64,000 nucleotides of DNA from DLAJ01 sp023663615 (GTDB lineage: Bacteria; Bacillota; Clostridia; Lachnospirales; Lachnospiraceae): NCBI GenBank assembly GCA_023663615.1, contig JAMPHA010000008.1, positions 3,747 to 67,746 on the forward strand, written 5' to 3'. The notes below the pieces were generated by a model, which made no database searches, was not told the DNA's origin, and saw nothing but the letters and a program-made list of their open reading frames with translations. Made by a program: the position numbers and the translations under genes. How positions within the stretch are numbered: the stretch's first letter is position 1; each line of letters starts with the position of its first letter. Shown piece after piece: positions 8,872-18,198 of the stretch.

Positions 8872-10807
8872 TGAACAATCCCTTTTTACATCCCATTGTC
8901 TCTAACGCCTTGCACACGCAGACGCAGAGTGCCAAAAACAACAGATACATTCCCGTATATCTTGCCAGAAAATACTGCCAGACCGTACAGGGAATACGGA
9001 CGTCCGACAATGCCATAACACTTTGTACCGGCGCGCCGATTCCCCGGATTCCATAAAGTATCTCCACAGACAGAATTTCATACAGGCGGACCGCCGCATA
9101 GATGCAGGAAGCAAACAGGACCGCAAGCCGGAGTTTCGTCCGATATAATGCTTTTTCCCGCCAGCAGCTATTGATCATGCATGCCATTCCGCTTCCGTTT
9201 TCGCCAACATACATGCCGATGCAGAGCCACAGCATCACGATCAGCAGTCCCAGATTCAGCATGGCATCGTCATCCTGTAATAAATAATTATAGCCGGACA
9301 AATTGACATACCAGACGTGGATCCCCGATTCCTGATATTTATTTTTCAGGTACTCCGTCTGCTCCTGAATCTGCCTTAGAAACTTGCGCTCCTCCTCAAA
9401 GGACTCATACCACATCGACAACACGATTCTTGTGTCCGATTCTTCCGCCACCGCATACTCCTGCGCAAACGTAAGGTCTACCTGCTCCAGCTTGTCCGCC
9501 AGCCGCGCGATTTCCCGATCGGAATCCTCACCGGGTTCTCCCATGTATTGATCCATAAACGCATAATAAAGTTCCATCTGCGTCGAGCGTTTGATCTGCG
9601 TGAGATCCGCCCGATAGCAGAGCAGCAGCACCAACAGCAGGATTGCAACAATCCCTTTTTGACTGACTAAGACCTTATAGCATTCCATTCCGGCGAGGGG
9701 AAGCTTTTCCAAAATCCTGCCCCGGAAACTCTCCAGCTTTGTCTTTAACGTATTCACCGCCTGATGGAGCCGGTTCACTTTGGAACTGCACGGATACCGC
9801 CTGCAGCAGACGAGTATCCCCGCTGTCATACCGATCAAAATAACCGCTGTGAGCGCCGTCAGGATCGCGGCGTTCCGATTGACCGCATGCTCGAAGACAT
9901 TCAGATTCTGGTACTTGGTAAAATAATCGCTCTCCGCCGTCTGGTACCAGATATTACAATATTTCAACAGCTTCAAGACGTGGTTTCCGTCGATTCTCGT
10001 ATACAGAAAATACTCGGCGGCAATAAAAGCGCCCAATGCCCCGATTGCCAGAACCATATGATCGAACAGCAGCACGACAGCCCATGCCGCCGCCATAGCC
10101 GCGTACAAAATGACGGTCCGATACAGCAGATAGAGAACCAATGCCTGCCCGACCGTGATTTTTAACGGAAAATCTGCAAGACACGCAAACGTCTGCGCCG
10201 GACAGGACAAAACCGCCACGGGATTCTCCCGAAACAGCACGAGCCCCTCCAAAAAAATACCAATCTGAAACAGAACCGTAACCGCAAACGCCCACAAAAA
10301 AAGCGCGCCCGCCTTTTCAAACGCCAGACGCAGCCTTCCGTATTCAGTCGGAAACGTGATGCTCCGGACTTTCTTTTTTCTGATCTCACTCAATTCCAAT
10401 GTGATCGCCAGCCCGCACAGAAAAGCGCACAGCCAGCCGAACCGGAACGAAAAAAATTCCGTGACCGTCCGCCCTTTCACATAGGTCAGCTCCAGATCAA
10501 GCAGCGGCTCAAACGCTTCCTTCGTCTTTGTGACATTTCTCTTGGAAAAGCTGTCCTTTGCCGCGAAAATACTGATCCCGTTCATCGCGTCCGCCTGCTC
10601 CATGACCGCCTGTATTTTGGCGCGGTAAGCATCCATGTGCGCAAGCTCCTGCTCTTTTAGGTACGCTTCATAGGTCTGACCGGTTCTCTCCTGCCACCTG
10701 CGGTCGTTCTTATCACAGTCGGTTCCAAAAACGATCATCTGCGCAAGGAACAGCACAAGAATCAGCCCCAACATTTTTCTGTTTATCAGAATTTTTTTCC
10801 ATTCCAT
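8843..10807 (-). CDS. Large ABC-2 type permease
   Basis: 654 residues. Hydrophobic segments lie near residues 12-30, 110-130, 150-260 and 310-330, and again in the second half, with two hydrophilic stretches (about 30-100 and 410-480) containing Tyr/Glu-rich sequence. The ATPase partner overlaps its end. The layout resembles an ABC-2 exporter with duplicated membrane halves and long extracytoplasmic loops, but I recognise no specific substrate family. It starts 29 bases after the end of the upstream lipoprotein gene, which argues for cotranscription with both lipoproteins. Confidence 0.85.
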   Translation of the reverse strand: MEWKKILINRKMLGLILVLFLAQMIVFGTDCDKNDRRWQERTGQTYEAYLKEQELAHMDAYRAKIQAVMEQADAMNGISIFAAKDSFSKRNVTKTKEAFEPLLDLELTYVKGRTVTEFFSFRFGWLCAFLCGLAITLELSEIRKKKVRSITFPTEYGRLRLAFEKAGALFLWAFAVTVLFQIGIFLEGLVLFRENPVAVLSCPAQTFACLADFPLKITVGQALVLYLLYRTVILYAAMAAAWAVVLLFDHMVLAIGALGAFIAAEYFLYTRIDGNHVLKLLKYCNIWYQTAESDYFTKYQNLNVFEHAVNRNAAILTALTAVILIGMTAGILVCCRRYPCSSKVNRLHQAVNTLKTKLESFRGRILEKLPLAGMECYKVLVSQKGIVAILLLVLLLCYRADLTQIKRSTQMELYYAFMDQYMGEPGEDSDREIARLADKLEQVDLTFAQEYAVAEESDTRIVLSMWYESFEEERKFLRQIQEQTEYLKNKYQESGIHVWYVNLSGYNYLLQDDDAMLNLGLLIVMLWLCIGMYVGENGSGMACMINSCWREKALYRTKLRLAVLFASCIYAAVRLYEILSVEILYGIRGIGAPVQSVMALSDVRIPCTVWQYFLARYTGMYLLFLALCVCVCKALETMGCKKGLFNGIKNRKPV

Positions 10808-10836
10808 AGGTTATAAACGCCCTGTTCATTCTCTTT

Positions 10837-11970
10837 TCATTCTTCCCATTGCAGTTCCGTGACCGGGCGGGTCAGATCCAAAAAGCACATGACCGGCTCC
10901 TCTTTCCAAGATTGTCCAAACAGCATATCCGAGTCTCCGCCATAATACCAGCCCAGCGTCACCGTGTTAGGAACCGTGGTAATCTTCTCCCCTTCATAGT
11001 TATACACGTTCAACGTACTGCCGTCCAGGAACTGATCGCAAAGAATAATATAATCCTTTGTCAGTGTGATATTCGGAGCATTCATCGGCTGATCCGCCAG
11101 AATTTCCGTAGTCCCTTCCTGTATCGAATAGCGGCAGAGTCCCTCGCTGTTCCCATAATACATGAAACCGTTTTGCACGGAATAAGGACCGGGAAGCCCT
11201 TCTTTTACCAGACTGCTCTGTCCGGTTGTAAGGTCATAACAATACACTCCGGACACAGCATCCGCCAGGTCATCCGAATAACCCAGCACTTGAAAAAACA
11301 GGTTCTCCCCATTCCTTTCCATCCGCCGGATATGCACCGCGGACGCCTCGCCGCCCCACTCAAACACAACCTCGGACGTCCCTCCGTCAACCGGCATCCG
11401 CTCTAATTTCTTAACCTGTTTGGACCAATCTACAAAATAGACGTACCCGTCAACGATCAATATCTCCGGCGTTTGCCAGAGTTTTGTCGCAGCATAGTCC
11501 GTCCGGTAAAGCTTTGCGCTGATCTCCCATTCGGCGGAACCGTCCGCTTTGATGCGGAAAAGGGAAACATACGCATCCTCGCTGAGACCGACCGCATAAA
11601 GGCTCCCCTCCTCATATTGCAGATACTGCCTATGGATGCCGCCCCCGTCGTTGGCTACCTCCGGAAAATAAGCGTTACAGTCCCAGTCCTCATGCGCGCA
11701 GTCCGGTCGGTTGCACAAAGGCACGATCCGTCCGGACTCGTTATCCAGAAACATCAGCCGCGGAAGAAACCTGACCGAATTGCCGGTTTCAAAAAAATAA
11801 TATCCGTCCTCCGATTTCGCCACAAACGGATATTCAAAATCCGTTTCCGTCCTGTCAGTTCCCACCGGTGCAGCGGATCCGTCTGAATCCTTTTTCTCCG
11901 TTTTTCCGCATGACGACAGGATAAGGATTCCCGCCGTCAGCATACAGAACCATTTGACGCTGTTCATCAA
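10837..11970 (-). CDS. Lipoprotein of unknown function, paralogue 1
   Basis: About 377 residues. A lipoprotein signal peptide ends in LILSSC, so Cys about 21 should be lipidated at the membrane surface. The body has WD/Kelch-like repeats and the motif PLCNRPDCAH; I do not recognise a named family. It shares most of its length with the neighbour at 12060-13253, so it arose by tandem duplication. Start choice is unclear. TTG at 11970 and ATG at 11967 lack a ribosome site. An in-frame ATA at 12009 has GGGGGA at ideal spacing and aligns with the ATG of the paralogue. Probably an accessory or sensor protein of the exporter downstream. Confidence 0.8.
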   Translation of the reverse strand: MMNSVKWFCMLTAGILILSSCGKTEKKDSDGSAAPVGTDRTETDFEYPFVAKSEDGYYFFETGNSVRFLPRLMFLDNESGRIVPLCNRPDCAHEDWDCNAYFPEVANDGGGIHRQYLQYEEGSLYAVGLSEDAYVSLFRIKADGSAEWEISAKLYRTDYAATKLWQTPEILIVDGYVYFVDWSKQVKKLERMPVDGGTSEVVFEWGGEASAVHIRRMERNGENLFFQVLGYSDDLADAVSGVYCYDLTTGQSSLVKEGLPGPYSVQNGFMYYGNSEGLCRYSIQEGTTEILADQPMNAPNITLTKDYIILCDQFLDGSTLNVYNYEGEKITTVPNTVTLGWYYGGDSDMLFGQSWKEEPVMCFLDLTRPVTELQWEE

Positions 11971-12059
11971 GCTTGTACCACGCGTTCCCGCTTTTCTTTT
12001 TCCCCGTATAGAATTGATCCCCCGTTCTTAAAAAGAAATTGCCGTATTTGCAGTCTCTC

Positions 12060-13253
12060 CTAGTTCTCCTTTAACTCCTCCCACTGCCAATCCTGCATCG
12101 GGCGGGTCAGGTCTAAAAAGCAAAGGCTTAATCCCAGATCATCCGTACACTGCCCAAACAGACATTCCGAATTGCCGCCAAAATACCAGGTCATTCCCAA
12201 TGTGTTGGGAACCGTGGCAGTCTCATTCCCCTCATAATCATAGATGCTTAAGGCACCGTCCGCCATCTGATCACAAAGAATGATATAATCTTTTGTCAAT
12301 GTAATATTCGGAACCCCCATCGGCTGATCTGTCAGGATTTCCGTGGTCCCTTCCTGTATCGAATAACGGCAGAGTCCCTCCGTATTCGCATAATATACCG
12401 CCCCGTTCCACACGGTATACGGACCGATCAGTCCGCTTTTTAGCAAACTGCACTGCCCGGCGGCCGCATCATACCGATACAATCCGCCCACGACATCCTC
12501 ATAGTTGTCCCCGCTAAATATAAGCGCCTGAAAGAACACAAACCCGCCGCTCTCTTTCAACCGATAGGTCTGAACCTCTACCGCGTCATCCTCCCCTTCA
12601 AAGAGTACTTCCGAAGTCCCGCCGCCGAGCGGCATGCGCTCCAGCTTCATCTTTTTCTGCATATGGTCATTAAAATACACATAATCCTCTGCCAATAACA
12701 GATCCGGCGTGCGCCAGTGACCCGTGGAAGCATATTCCGTTCGATAAAGCTTGGTGCTGATCTCCCATTCGGAACCGTCCGCTTTGATGCGGAACAGCGT
12801 CACATAATAATCAGAACTGAGACCGACCGCATAGAGACTTCCCTCATAATATTGGAGATAATCTTTATAGATCCCATCCTCCCCAAAATTTAAGTCCGGA
12901 AAACGGGCGTTACATTCCTCACTGTCATGCGCACAATCCGGTTTATTACACAGGGGCACCACTCTCCCGGATTCCTTGTCCATAAACATAAGACGGGGAT
13001 AGGATTGCTCCTCACCCATGCGCTCCCAGAAATAATATCCGTCCTCTGATTCCGCCACAAACGGATATTCCAAATCCGCTTCCATGGCGTCGGATCCCAT
13101 TCTATCGGATTCCATCGGTACGGAAGAACCGTCTTTCTCCTCCGTTTTTCCGCATGCAGACAGCAGAAAAACTCCCGCCGTCAGCGCGCAAACAAGCTTT
13201 ACGCCGTTCATCACGCCCGCATCACGTGTTCCCATTTTCTTTTTTATTCGCAT
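12060..13253 (-). CDS. Lipoprotein of unknown function, paralogue 2
   Basis: 397 residues. A basic N-terminus (MRIKKKMGTRDAG) precedes a lipoprotein signal with lipobox LLSAC. The mature part is Asp/Tyr-rich and predicted beta-propeller-like, with PLCNKPDCAHDSEECNARF and repeated SxYxVGLS and YCRYSIQEGTTEIL-like blocks shared with paralogue 1. AGAGG lies 12 bases before the ATG, a long but usable spacing; an internal ATG at 13211 is an alternative. It is the first gene of the four-gene lipoprotein/ABC-2 operon. A shared upstream stretch (AAGAAATTGCCG near 12030 and 13275) shows that the duplication included the 5' region. Function unknown. Confidence 0.8.
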   Translation of the reverse strand: MRIKKKMGTRDAGVMNGVKLVCALTAGVFLLSACGKTEEKDGSSVPMESDRMGSDAMEADLEYPFVAESEDGYYFWERMGEEQSYPRLMFMDKESGRVVPLCNKPDCAHDSEECNARFPDLNFGEDGIYKDYLQYYEGSLYAVGLSSDYYVTLFRIKADGSEWEISTKLYRTEYASTGHWRTPDLLLAEDYVYFNDHMQKKMKLERMPLGGGTSEVLFEGEDDAVEVQTYRLKESGGFVFFQALIFSGDNYEDVVGGLYRYDAAAGQCSLLKSGLIGPYTVWNGAVYYANTEGLCRYSIQEGTTEILTDQPMGVPNITLTKDYIILCDQMADGALSIYDYEGNETATVPNTLGMTWYFGGNSECLFGQCTDDLGLSLCFLDLTRPMQDWQWEELKEN

Positions 13254-13382
13254 GAATGTATTAAACCTCTTTCAAAGAAATTGCCGCGTTTTCAGTCTCT
13301 CAACAGTCAAACATGATGTGTCACAGATCTTGTTACATTCAATATACGCGTTTCTCATTTCTTTGTCAATTTGTTTTTGGCG

Positions 13383-14159
13383 TCAGATTCCCCGCAACGC
13401 GTCCTTCATCTTTTTCACATATTCATAGACCTGTGCGCCTGCTGCCTCCTTGTACTGCGCAATGAGTTTCACAATCGCGCTTCCCACGATCGCGCCGTCC
13501 GATTTTGCCGCCATGTCCGCCGCCTGCTCTGGCGTGCTGATGCCGAAGCCGACCGCGCAGGGCACGTCCGTCACTTCGCGGACACTCTGATACATTTTTT
13601 TGATGTCGGTCGTGATCTGACTGCGCACGCCCGTCACGCCCTTTGAGGAAATCAGGTAAATGTAGCCCGTCGCCTCCCGCGCGATCATCCGGATCCGCTC
13701 CTCGGAAGTCGGCGCGATCAGCGAAATGATGTCAACGTCGTAGGTTGATGCCACGTCGGACAGTTCTTTTTTCTCCTCAAACGGCAGGTCCGGACAGATG
13801 ATGCCGTCCACGCCGATCTCCTTACATCGCGCAAGGAATGCGTCGTATCCGTAATGGAATACCGGATTTAAGTAGGTCAAAAAAACAATCGGAATCTGCG
13901 TTTTTTGGCGCACCTGCCGCACAATCTCAAATACGCCGTCCGTCGTGATGCCCGCTTTTAAGGCGCGTACATTCGCGTTCTGAATGACTTCTCCCTCCGC
14001 GGTCGGATCGGAAAACGGGATTCCGATCTCAATCAGGTCGGCGCCCGCCCGCACCATTTCCATGATAAACTCCACGGTCTTATCCGCCGTCGGATCGCCT
14101 GCCGTCAAAAACGGGATAAACGCCTTGCCGTCTGCAAACGCCTGTGCAATCTTACTCAT
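13383..14159 (-). CDS. trpA: Tryptophan synthase alpha chain
   Basis: 258 residues, a TIM barrel. It cleaves indole-3-glycerol phosphate to indole, which channels to TrpB. The active-site Glu (LIEIGIPFSDPTAEG) and Asp (GIICPDLPFEE) motifs are present, with the phosphate-binding GFGIS near the C-terminus. The ATG has GGGGGGTGG upstream and overlaps the end of trpB by eight bases, so the synthase subunits are coupled. It is the last gene of the trp operon. Confidence 0.97.
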   Translation of the reverse strand: MSKIAQAFADGKAFIPFLTAGDPTADKTVEFIMEMVRAGADLIEIGIPFSDPTAEGEVIQNANVRALKAGITTDGVFEIVRQVRQKTQIPIVFLTYLNPVFHYGYDAFLARCKEIGVDGIICPDLPFEEKKELSDVASTYDVDIISLIAPTSEERIRMIAREATGYIYLISSKGVTGVRSQITTDIKKMYQSVREVTDVPCAVGFGISTPEQAADMAAKSDGAIVGSAIVKLIAQYKEAAGAQVYEYVKKMKDALRGI

Positions 14160-15336
14160 GTAAATCCACCCCCCTGTATCTTGCGATCGCCGCAACGTCC
14201 TTGTCCCCGCGTCCCGAAAGACAGATCACGATGCAGTCCTCCTTATCATACGTTTTCGCGATCTTCCTCACATGCGCAACGGCGTGCGCGCTCTCGATCG
14301 CGCAGATGATTCCCTCCGTCCGCGCCAGATACTCGAACGCGTCCACCGCCTCGTCGTCTGTCACGGGAACATACTGCGCCCTGCCGCTGTCGTGCAGATA
14401 GGCGTGCTCCGGTCCGATGCCCGGATAATCCAGACCCGCCGATATGGAATAGACCGGCGCGATCTGTCCCTGCTCATTCTGGCAGAAAAGCGATTTCATT
14501 CCATGAAAGACGCCAAGCGAACCTTTTGCGATCGTCGCGGCATGAAGCTCGGTATCCACGCCCTTTCCCGCCGCCTCACAGCCGATCAGTTTTACTTCTT
14601 TTTCCTCAATAAAAGGATAAAACATGCCCATCGAATTACTGCCGCCGCCCACGCACGCGACGACCGCCGCCGGCAGTTTCCCCTCGCGCGCAAGCATCTG
14701 CTCTTTCGTCTCTTTTCCGATTACGCTCTGGAAATCCCGCACCATCATCGGGAACGGGTGCGGTCCCATCACGGAACCCAACACATAATGCGTATCCTCC
14801 ATGCGCGCGCTCCATTCCATCATCGCCGCATTGACCGCGTCCTTTAACGTCATCGTTCCGGTCGTCACCGCATGGACCTTCGCGCCTAACAGCTCCATAC
14901 GGTACACGTTGAGCGCCTGCCGGATTGTGTCCTCTTTTCCCATGAACACCTCGCACTCTAACCCAAGCAGCGCCGCCGCCGTCGCCGTCGCCACGCCGTG
15001 CTGTCCTGCGCCCGTCTCCGCGATCACGCGCGTCTTTCCCATTTTTTTTGCCATCAGCACCTGCCCCAGAACGTTATTGATCTTGTGGGAGCCGGTATGG
15101 TTTAAGTCCTCGCGCTTTAGGTAAATCTTTGCGCCGCCTAAATCTTTTGTCATCCGCTCCGCATAGTAGAGCAGGGATGGACGTCCCGCGTAATTGCGCA
15201 TCAGTTCGTCCAGCTCCGCCTGAAATGCGGCGTCATTTTTATAACATTCATACTGTTCTTCCAAATGGATGATCTCGTTCATCAGCGTCTCGCCGATATA
15301 CTGACCGCCGTAAATTCCGTATCTTCCTTTACTCAT
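14152..15336 (-). CDS. trpB: Tryptophan synthase beta chain
   Basis: 394 residues, the usual length. The PLP lysine is Lys85 in HTGSHKINN; ETGAGQHGVATA and the phosphate-binding GGGSNSMGMF loop are intact. It joins indole and serine to make tryptophan. The ATG before SKGRYGIYGG has AGGAAG upstream; a long in-frame extension upstream is repeat-rich and non-homologous, so I left it out. The gene for phosphoribosylanthranilate isomerase (trpF), which normally lies between trpC and trpB, is absent, and about 150 bases of tandem repeat stand in its place. Confidence 0.97.
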   Translation of the reverse strand: MSKGRYGIYGGQYIGETLMNEIIHLEEQYECYKNDAAFQAELDELMRNYAGRPSLLYYAERMTKDLGGAKIYLKREDLNHTGSHKINNVLGQVLMAKKMGKTRVIAETGAGQHGVATATAAALLGLECEVFMGKEDTIRQALNVYRMELLGAKVHAVTTGTMTLKDAVNAAMMEWSARMEDTHYVLGSVMGPHPFPMMVRDFQSVIGKETKEQMLAREGKLPAAVVACVGGGSNSMGMFYPFIEEKEVKLIGCEAAGKGVDTELHAATIAKGSLGVFHGMKSLFCQNEQGQIAPVYSISAGLDYPGIGPEHAYLHDSGRAQYVPVTDDEAVDAFEYLARTEGIICAIESAHAVAHVRKIAKTYDKEDCIVICLSGRGDKDVAAIARYRGVDLHE

Positions 15337-15376
15337 CTTTCTCTGCTTCCTTTCCGACCACGGTTCTTTTTTCCTG

Positions 15377-15480
15377 CCGCTCTGCTTTGCCTGCGCTTGC
15401 CGTTTCCCGCCATGCTGCTTCGCGCCGCCTGCACCGTTTCCCGGCATGCTGTCTCGTGCCGCCTGCATCATTTCCCACCA
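15377..15480. repeat. 34-bp tandem repeat between trpC and trpB
   Basis: Units starting with CATGC recur at 15411, 15445 and 15479, exactly 34 bases apart. Each carries GCCGCCTGCA..TTTCCC, and a degenerate unit precedes them. The repeat fills the gap where trpF would be expected. Confidence 0.8.
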
Positions 15481-15488
15481 TGCACATC

Positions 15489-16271
15489 TCACACGCCTGC
15501 GCGCAGTCTTGCGAGTGCTTCCGCCTTGTCCGGGCTTCTCATCAATGTCTCCCCGATTAACACCGCATCCGTTCCGTTATCGCGAAGCGCCTGAATATCC
15601 GCCGGCGTTTTCATGCCGCTCTCGGAAACGAAAATGACATCCTGCGGGATCATCGGGCGGATTCGCAGCGAATTGGAAATATCCACCGTAAAATCCTTAA
15701 GATTCCGATTATTGACGCCGACGATCCGCGCTCCCGCGCGGAGTGCGCGGCGCGCTTCCTCCTCGTCATGGACTTCCACGAGCGCCGAGAGTCCGAGTGA
15801 TGCGGCAAGCGCATGATAGCGGTTCAGTTCGTCGTCATTTAAGATCGCGCAGATCAACAGTACCGCGCTTGCACCAAGTATTTTCGCCTCGTAGATCATA
15901 TACTCGTCCACCGCAAAGTCCTTGCGCAGGACCGGAATCGTTACCGTCTGTGCGATTTCCCGTAAATACTCGTTGCTCCCCTGAAAATAGAACGGCTCTG
16001 TAAGCACGGAAACCGCCGCCGCTCCTGCCTGCTCGTATTCCTGTGCAATCTTTTTATAAGGAAACGATTCTGCGATCAACCCTTTTGACGGGGAAGCTTT
16101 CTTCACCTCACAGATAAACCGGAGTTCTTTCCCCCTAAGCGCCTTTGCAAACGGAAATCCCGTATCTTTCGGAAGCCGCTCCGCCTGCTCTTTCAGCTTT
16201 TCAAGCGGCAGTTCTTTTTTACATTGTGCGATCCGCTCCCTTGTCCGCTCCGCTATTTCTTCTAAGATCAT
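15489..16271 (-). CDS. trpC: Indole-3-glycerol phosphate synthase
   Basis: 260 residues, a single-domain TIM barrel without a fused TrpF. Family motifs include FICEVKKASPSKG with the catalytic Lys, PVLRKDFAVDEYMIYEA, VEVHDEEEA, GVNNRNLKDF and VSESG. It closes the indole ring from CdRP. The ATG follows GGAGGAGATACC. The protein ends at residue 260 with no room for an isomerase domain, so the TrpF step must be encoded elsewhere. Confidence 0.97.
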   Translation of the reverse strand: MILEEIAERTRERIAQCKKELPLEKLKEQAERLPKDTGFPFAKALRGKELRFICEVKKASPSKGLIAESFPYKKIAQEYEQAGAAAVSVLTEPFYFQGSNEYLREIAQTVTIPVLRKDFAVDEYMIYEAKILGASAVLLICAILNDDELNRYHALAASLGLSALVEVHDEEEARRALRAGARIVGVNNRNLKDFTVDISNSLRIRPMIPQDVIFVSESGMKTPADIQALRDNGTDAVLIGETLMRSPDKAEALARLRAGV

Positions 16272-16386
16272 GGTATCTCCTCCCGCTGCCCTGCTGCCTC
16301 TGTGCGCCGGCGCTCTGTCGCTCTGTTCCTCTGCCTCTGCGCCCGCGCTCAAACTTCCTTACGCATTCTGCTTCATCAAATGCTTC

Positions 16387-17397
16387 TTACTCGTTCGATC
16401 GCGCCGCGAATTCCTCCAGCTTGCGGTATGCTTTTCCGCTGTCGATCATTTCCGCCGCCAATGCAATGCCGCCCGCTAAATCCGCCGCCTTTCCTGCAAC
16501 AAACAACCCTGCTCCCGCGTTCATCAGTACCGCGCCGCGCTTGGCTCCCGTCTCCGTGCCGTCTAAGATTGCGCGCGTGATCGCCGCATTTTCCGCAGGC
16601 GTGCCGCCGACCAGCGCTTCCTTGTCACAGGTCGCAAAACCGAACTGCTCCGGCGTGATCGTGTACGTCTTATAAGAGTCTCCGCGCACCTCGCACACCG
16701 TTGTCGGCGCCGCCATCGAAATCTCATCCAGCTTATCCTGCCCGTAGACGACGAGCGCATTTTTTACGCCGAGATTGCAGAGCACATGCGCGAGCGGTTC
16801 CACCAACGCTTCCTCATAGACGCCCATAACCTGCATGTTTGCGCCCGCAGGATTCGCCAGCGGTCCCAAAATATTGAACACTGTTCGAATTCCTAATTCT
16901 TTTCGGACCGGTCCGACATACTTCATGGAAATATGGTAATTCTGCGCAAACAAGAAGCAGATCCCGATCTCTTTTAGGAGCTGTGCGCTCTTTTCCGGCG
17001 GGATCATGATATTGACGCCCAGCGCTTCTAACACATCCGCCGCGCCGCACTTGCTGCTCGCCGCCCGGTTGCCGTGCTTTGCCACCGGCACCCCCGCCGC
17101 CGCAATCACGATCGCCGAGGTCGTGGAAATATTAAAGGAATTGGAGCCGTCCCCGCCCGTTCCGACGATTTCCAGCACATCCATGTCGTGCAACAGACGC
17201 GTACAGTGATTTCTCATTTCCTCCGCGGAACCGGTGATCTCCTCGATCGTCTCCCCTTTCATGCTGAGCGCCGTCAAATACGCGCTCTTTTGCACTTCGC
17301 TCGCCTCCCCGCTCATGATCTCATTCATGACGGTCTTCGCCACCTCATAGCCGATGTCTTCTTTTTTTGCCAGTTTCAAAATTGCTTCTTTAATCAT
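16387..17397 (-). CDS. trpD: Anthranilate phosphoribosyltransferase
   Basis: 336 residues, standard length. It transfers phosphoribose from PRPP to anthranilate. The glycine-rich GTGGDGSNSFNISTT loop and the KHGNRAASSKCG motif that bind PRPP are intact, and NILGPLANPA follows. The ATG has AAAGGAG upstream. It is not fused to trpG, unlike in enterobacteria. A 115-base repeat-bearing gap separates it from trpC. Confidence 0.97.
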   Translation of the reverse strand: MIKEAILKLAKKEDIGYEVAKTVMNEIMSGEASEVQKSAYLTALSMKGETIEEITGSAEEMRNHCTRLLHDMDVLEIVGTGGDGSNSFNISTTSAIVIAAAGVPVAKHGNRAASSKCGAADVLEALGVNIMIPPEKSAQLLKEIGICFLFAQNYHISMKYVGPVRKELGIRTVFNILGPLANPAGANMQVMGVYEEALVEPLAHVLCNLGVKNALVVYGQDKLDEISMAAPTTVCEVRGDSYKTYTITPEQFGFATCDKEALVGGTPAENAAITRAILDGTETGAKRGAVLMNAGAGLFVAGKAADLAGGIALAAEMIDSGKAYRKLEEFAARSNE

Positions 17398-17488
17398 GAT
17401 GATTCTCCTTTCCTTTCTGACATCCGAACCGCCTCCGGTTTGCTCATGGCTGTTTCAGACGCCTCCGTCCACGCATGTGTTGTATTTT

Positions 17489-17560
17489 TGCCTGTGCGCA
17501 GTTCCATTTTTTGCCTATGCGCAGTTTCATTTTATCTGCATGCGGTTACATTCCCCTAAA
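17489..17560. repeat. 24-bp tandem repeat between trpG and trpD
   Basis: Three degenerate units of about 24 bases, built on TTGCCTRTGCGCAGTTYCAT, lie end to end in the 216-base gap. I see no gene or terminator in this gap. Confidence 0.7.
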
Positions 17561-17613
17561 TGCATTGCTCTAGTACGCACGCATTCTCTCCTTCTGCATG
17601 CCGGGCATTTCCC

Positions 17614-18198
17614 TCAACCGTTTCTTCTTTCTATGTTTTCATATAAATTCCGTATCATCGCCGCGCCCATTTCCGTTAAAACCGATTCCGGATGAAACTG
17701 CACGCCGTAAACCGGATAGCGCGCATGCTCGACCGCCATCACCTGTCCGTCCGCGGTCTGCCCGGTGATCCGAAGCTCCGGCGGGACGGTATCCCTGTCC
17801 GCCGCAAGCGAATGGTAACGCGCCACCGTGCACGTTTCGGGAAAACCGTGAAACAGACAGCTGTTCGTATCCACGGTGATCTCGCTCGTCTTTCCGTGCA
17901 TCAGCTCCTTGGCGTAGGTGACGGTCGCGCCAAACGCCTCGCAGATGACCTGATGCCCAAGGCACACGCCGAAAATCGGTATTTTCCCCGCAAGCTGTTT
18001 CACAACCTCGGTGCAGATGCCTGCATCCGCCGGCTTTCCCGGTCCCGGAGAGAGCACGATCAGCCGCGGAGAAAGCGCCTCGATCTCCGGAACGCCCAGT
18101 TCGTCGTTTCGAATCACGCGGATGTCTTCGCATACCTCTCCGATCAACTGGTATAAATTATAGGAAAAACTGTCATAATTATCAATCAACAGGATCAT
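17614..18198 (-). CDS. trpG: Anthranilate synthase component II (glutamine amidotransferase)
   Basis: 194 residues. The class I amidotransferase nucleophile is Cys79 in FGVCLGHQ, the oxyanion loop is LSPGPGKP, and the His/Glu of the triad are in VQFHPES. It supplies ammonia to TrpE; in some Firmicutes the same subunit also serves folate synthesis (PabA). The ATG follows AAGGAGG and overlaps trpE by 17 bases. Confidence 0.96.
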   Translation of the reverse strand: MILLIDNYDSFSYNLYQLIGEVCEDIRVIRNDELGVPEIEALSPRLIVLSPGPGKPADAGICTEVVKQLAGKIPIFGVCLGHQVICEAFGATVTYAKELMHGKTSEITVDTNSCLFHGFPETCTVARYHSLAADRDTVPPELRITGQTADGQVMAVEHARYPVYGVQFHPESVLTEMGAAMIRNLYENIERRNG

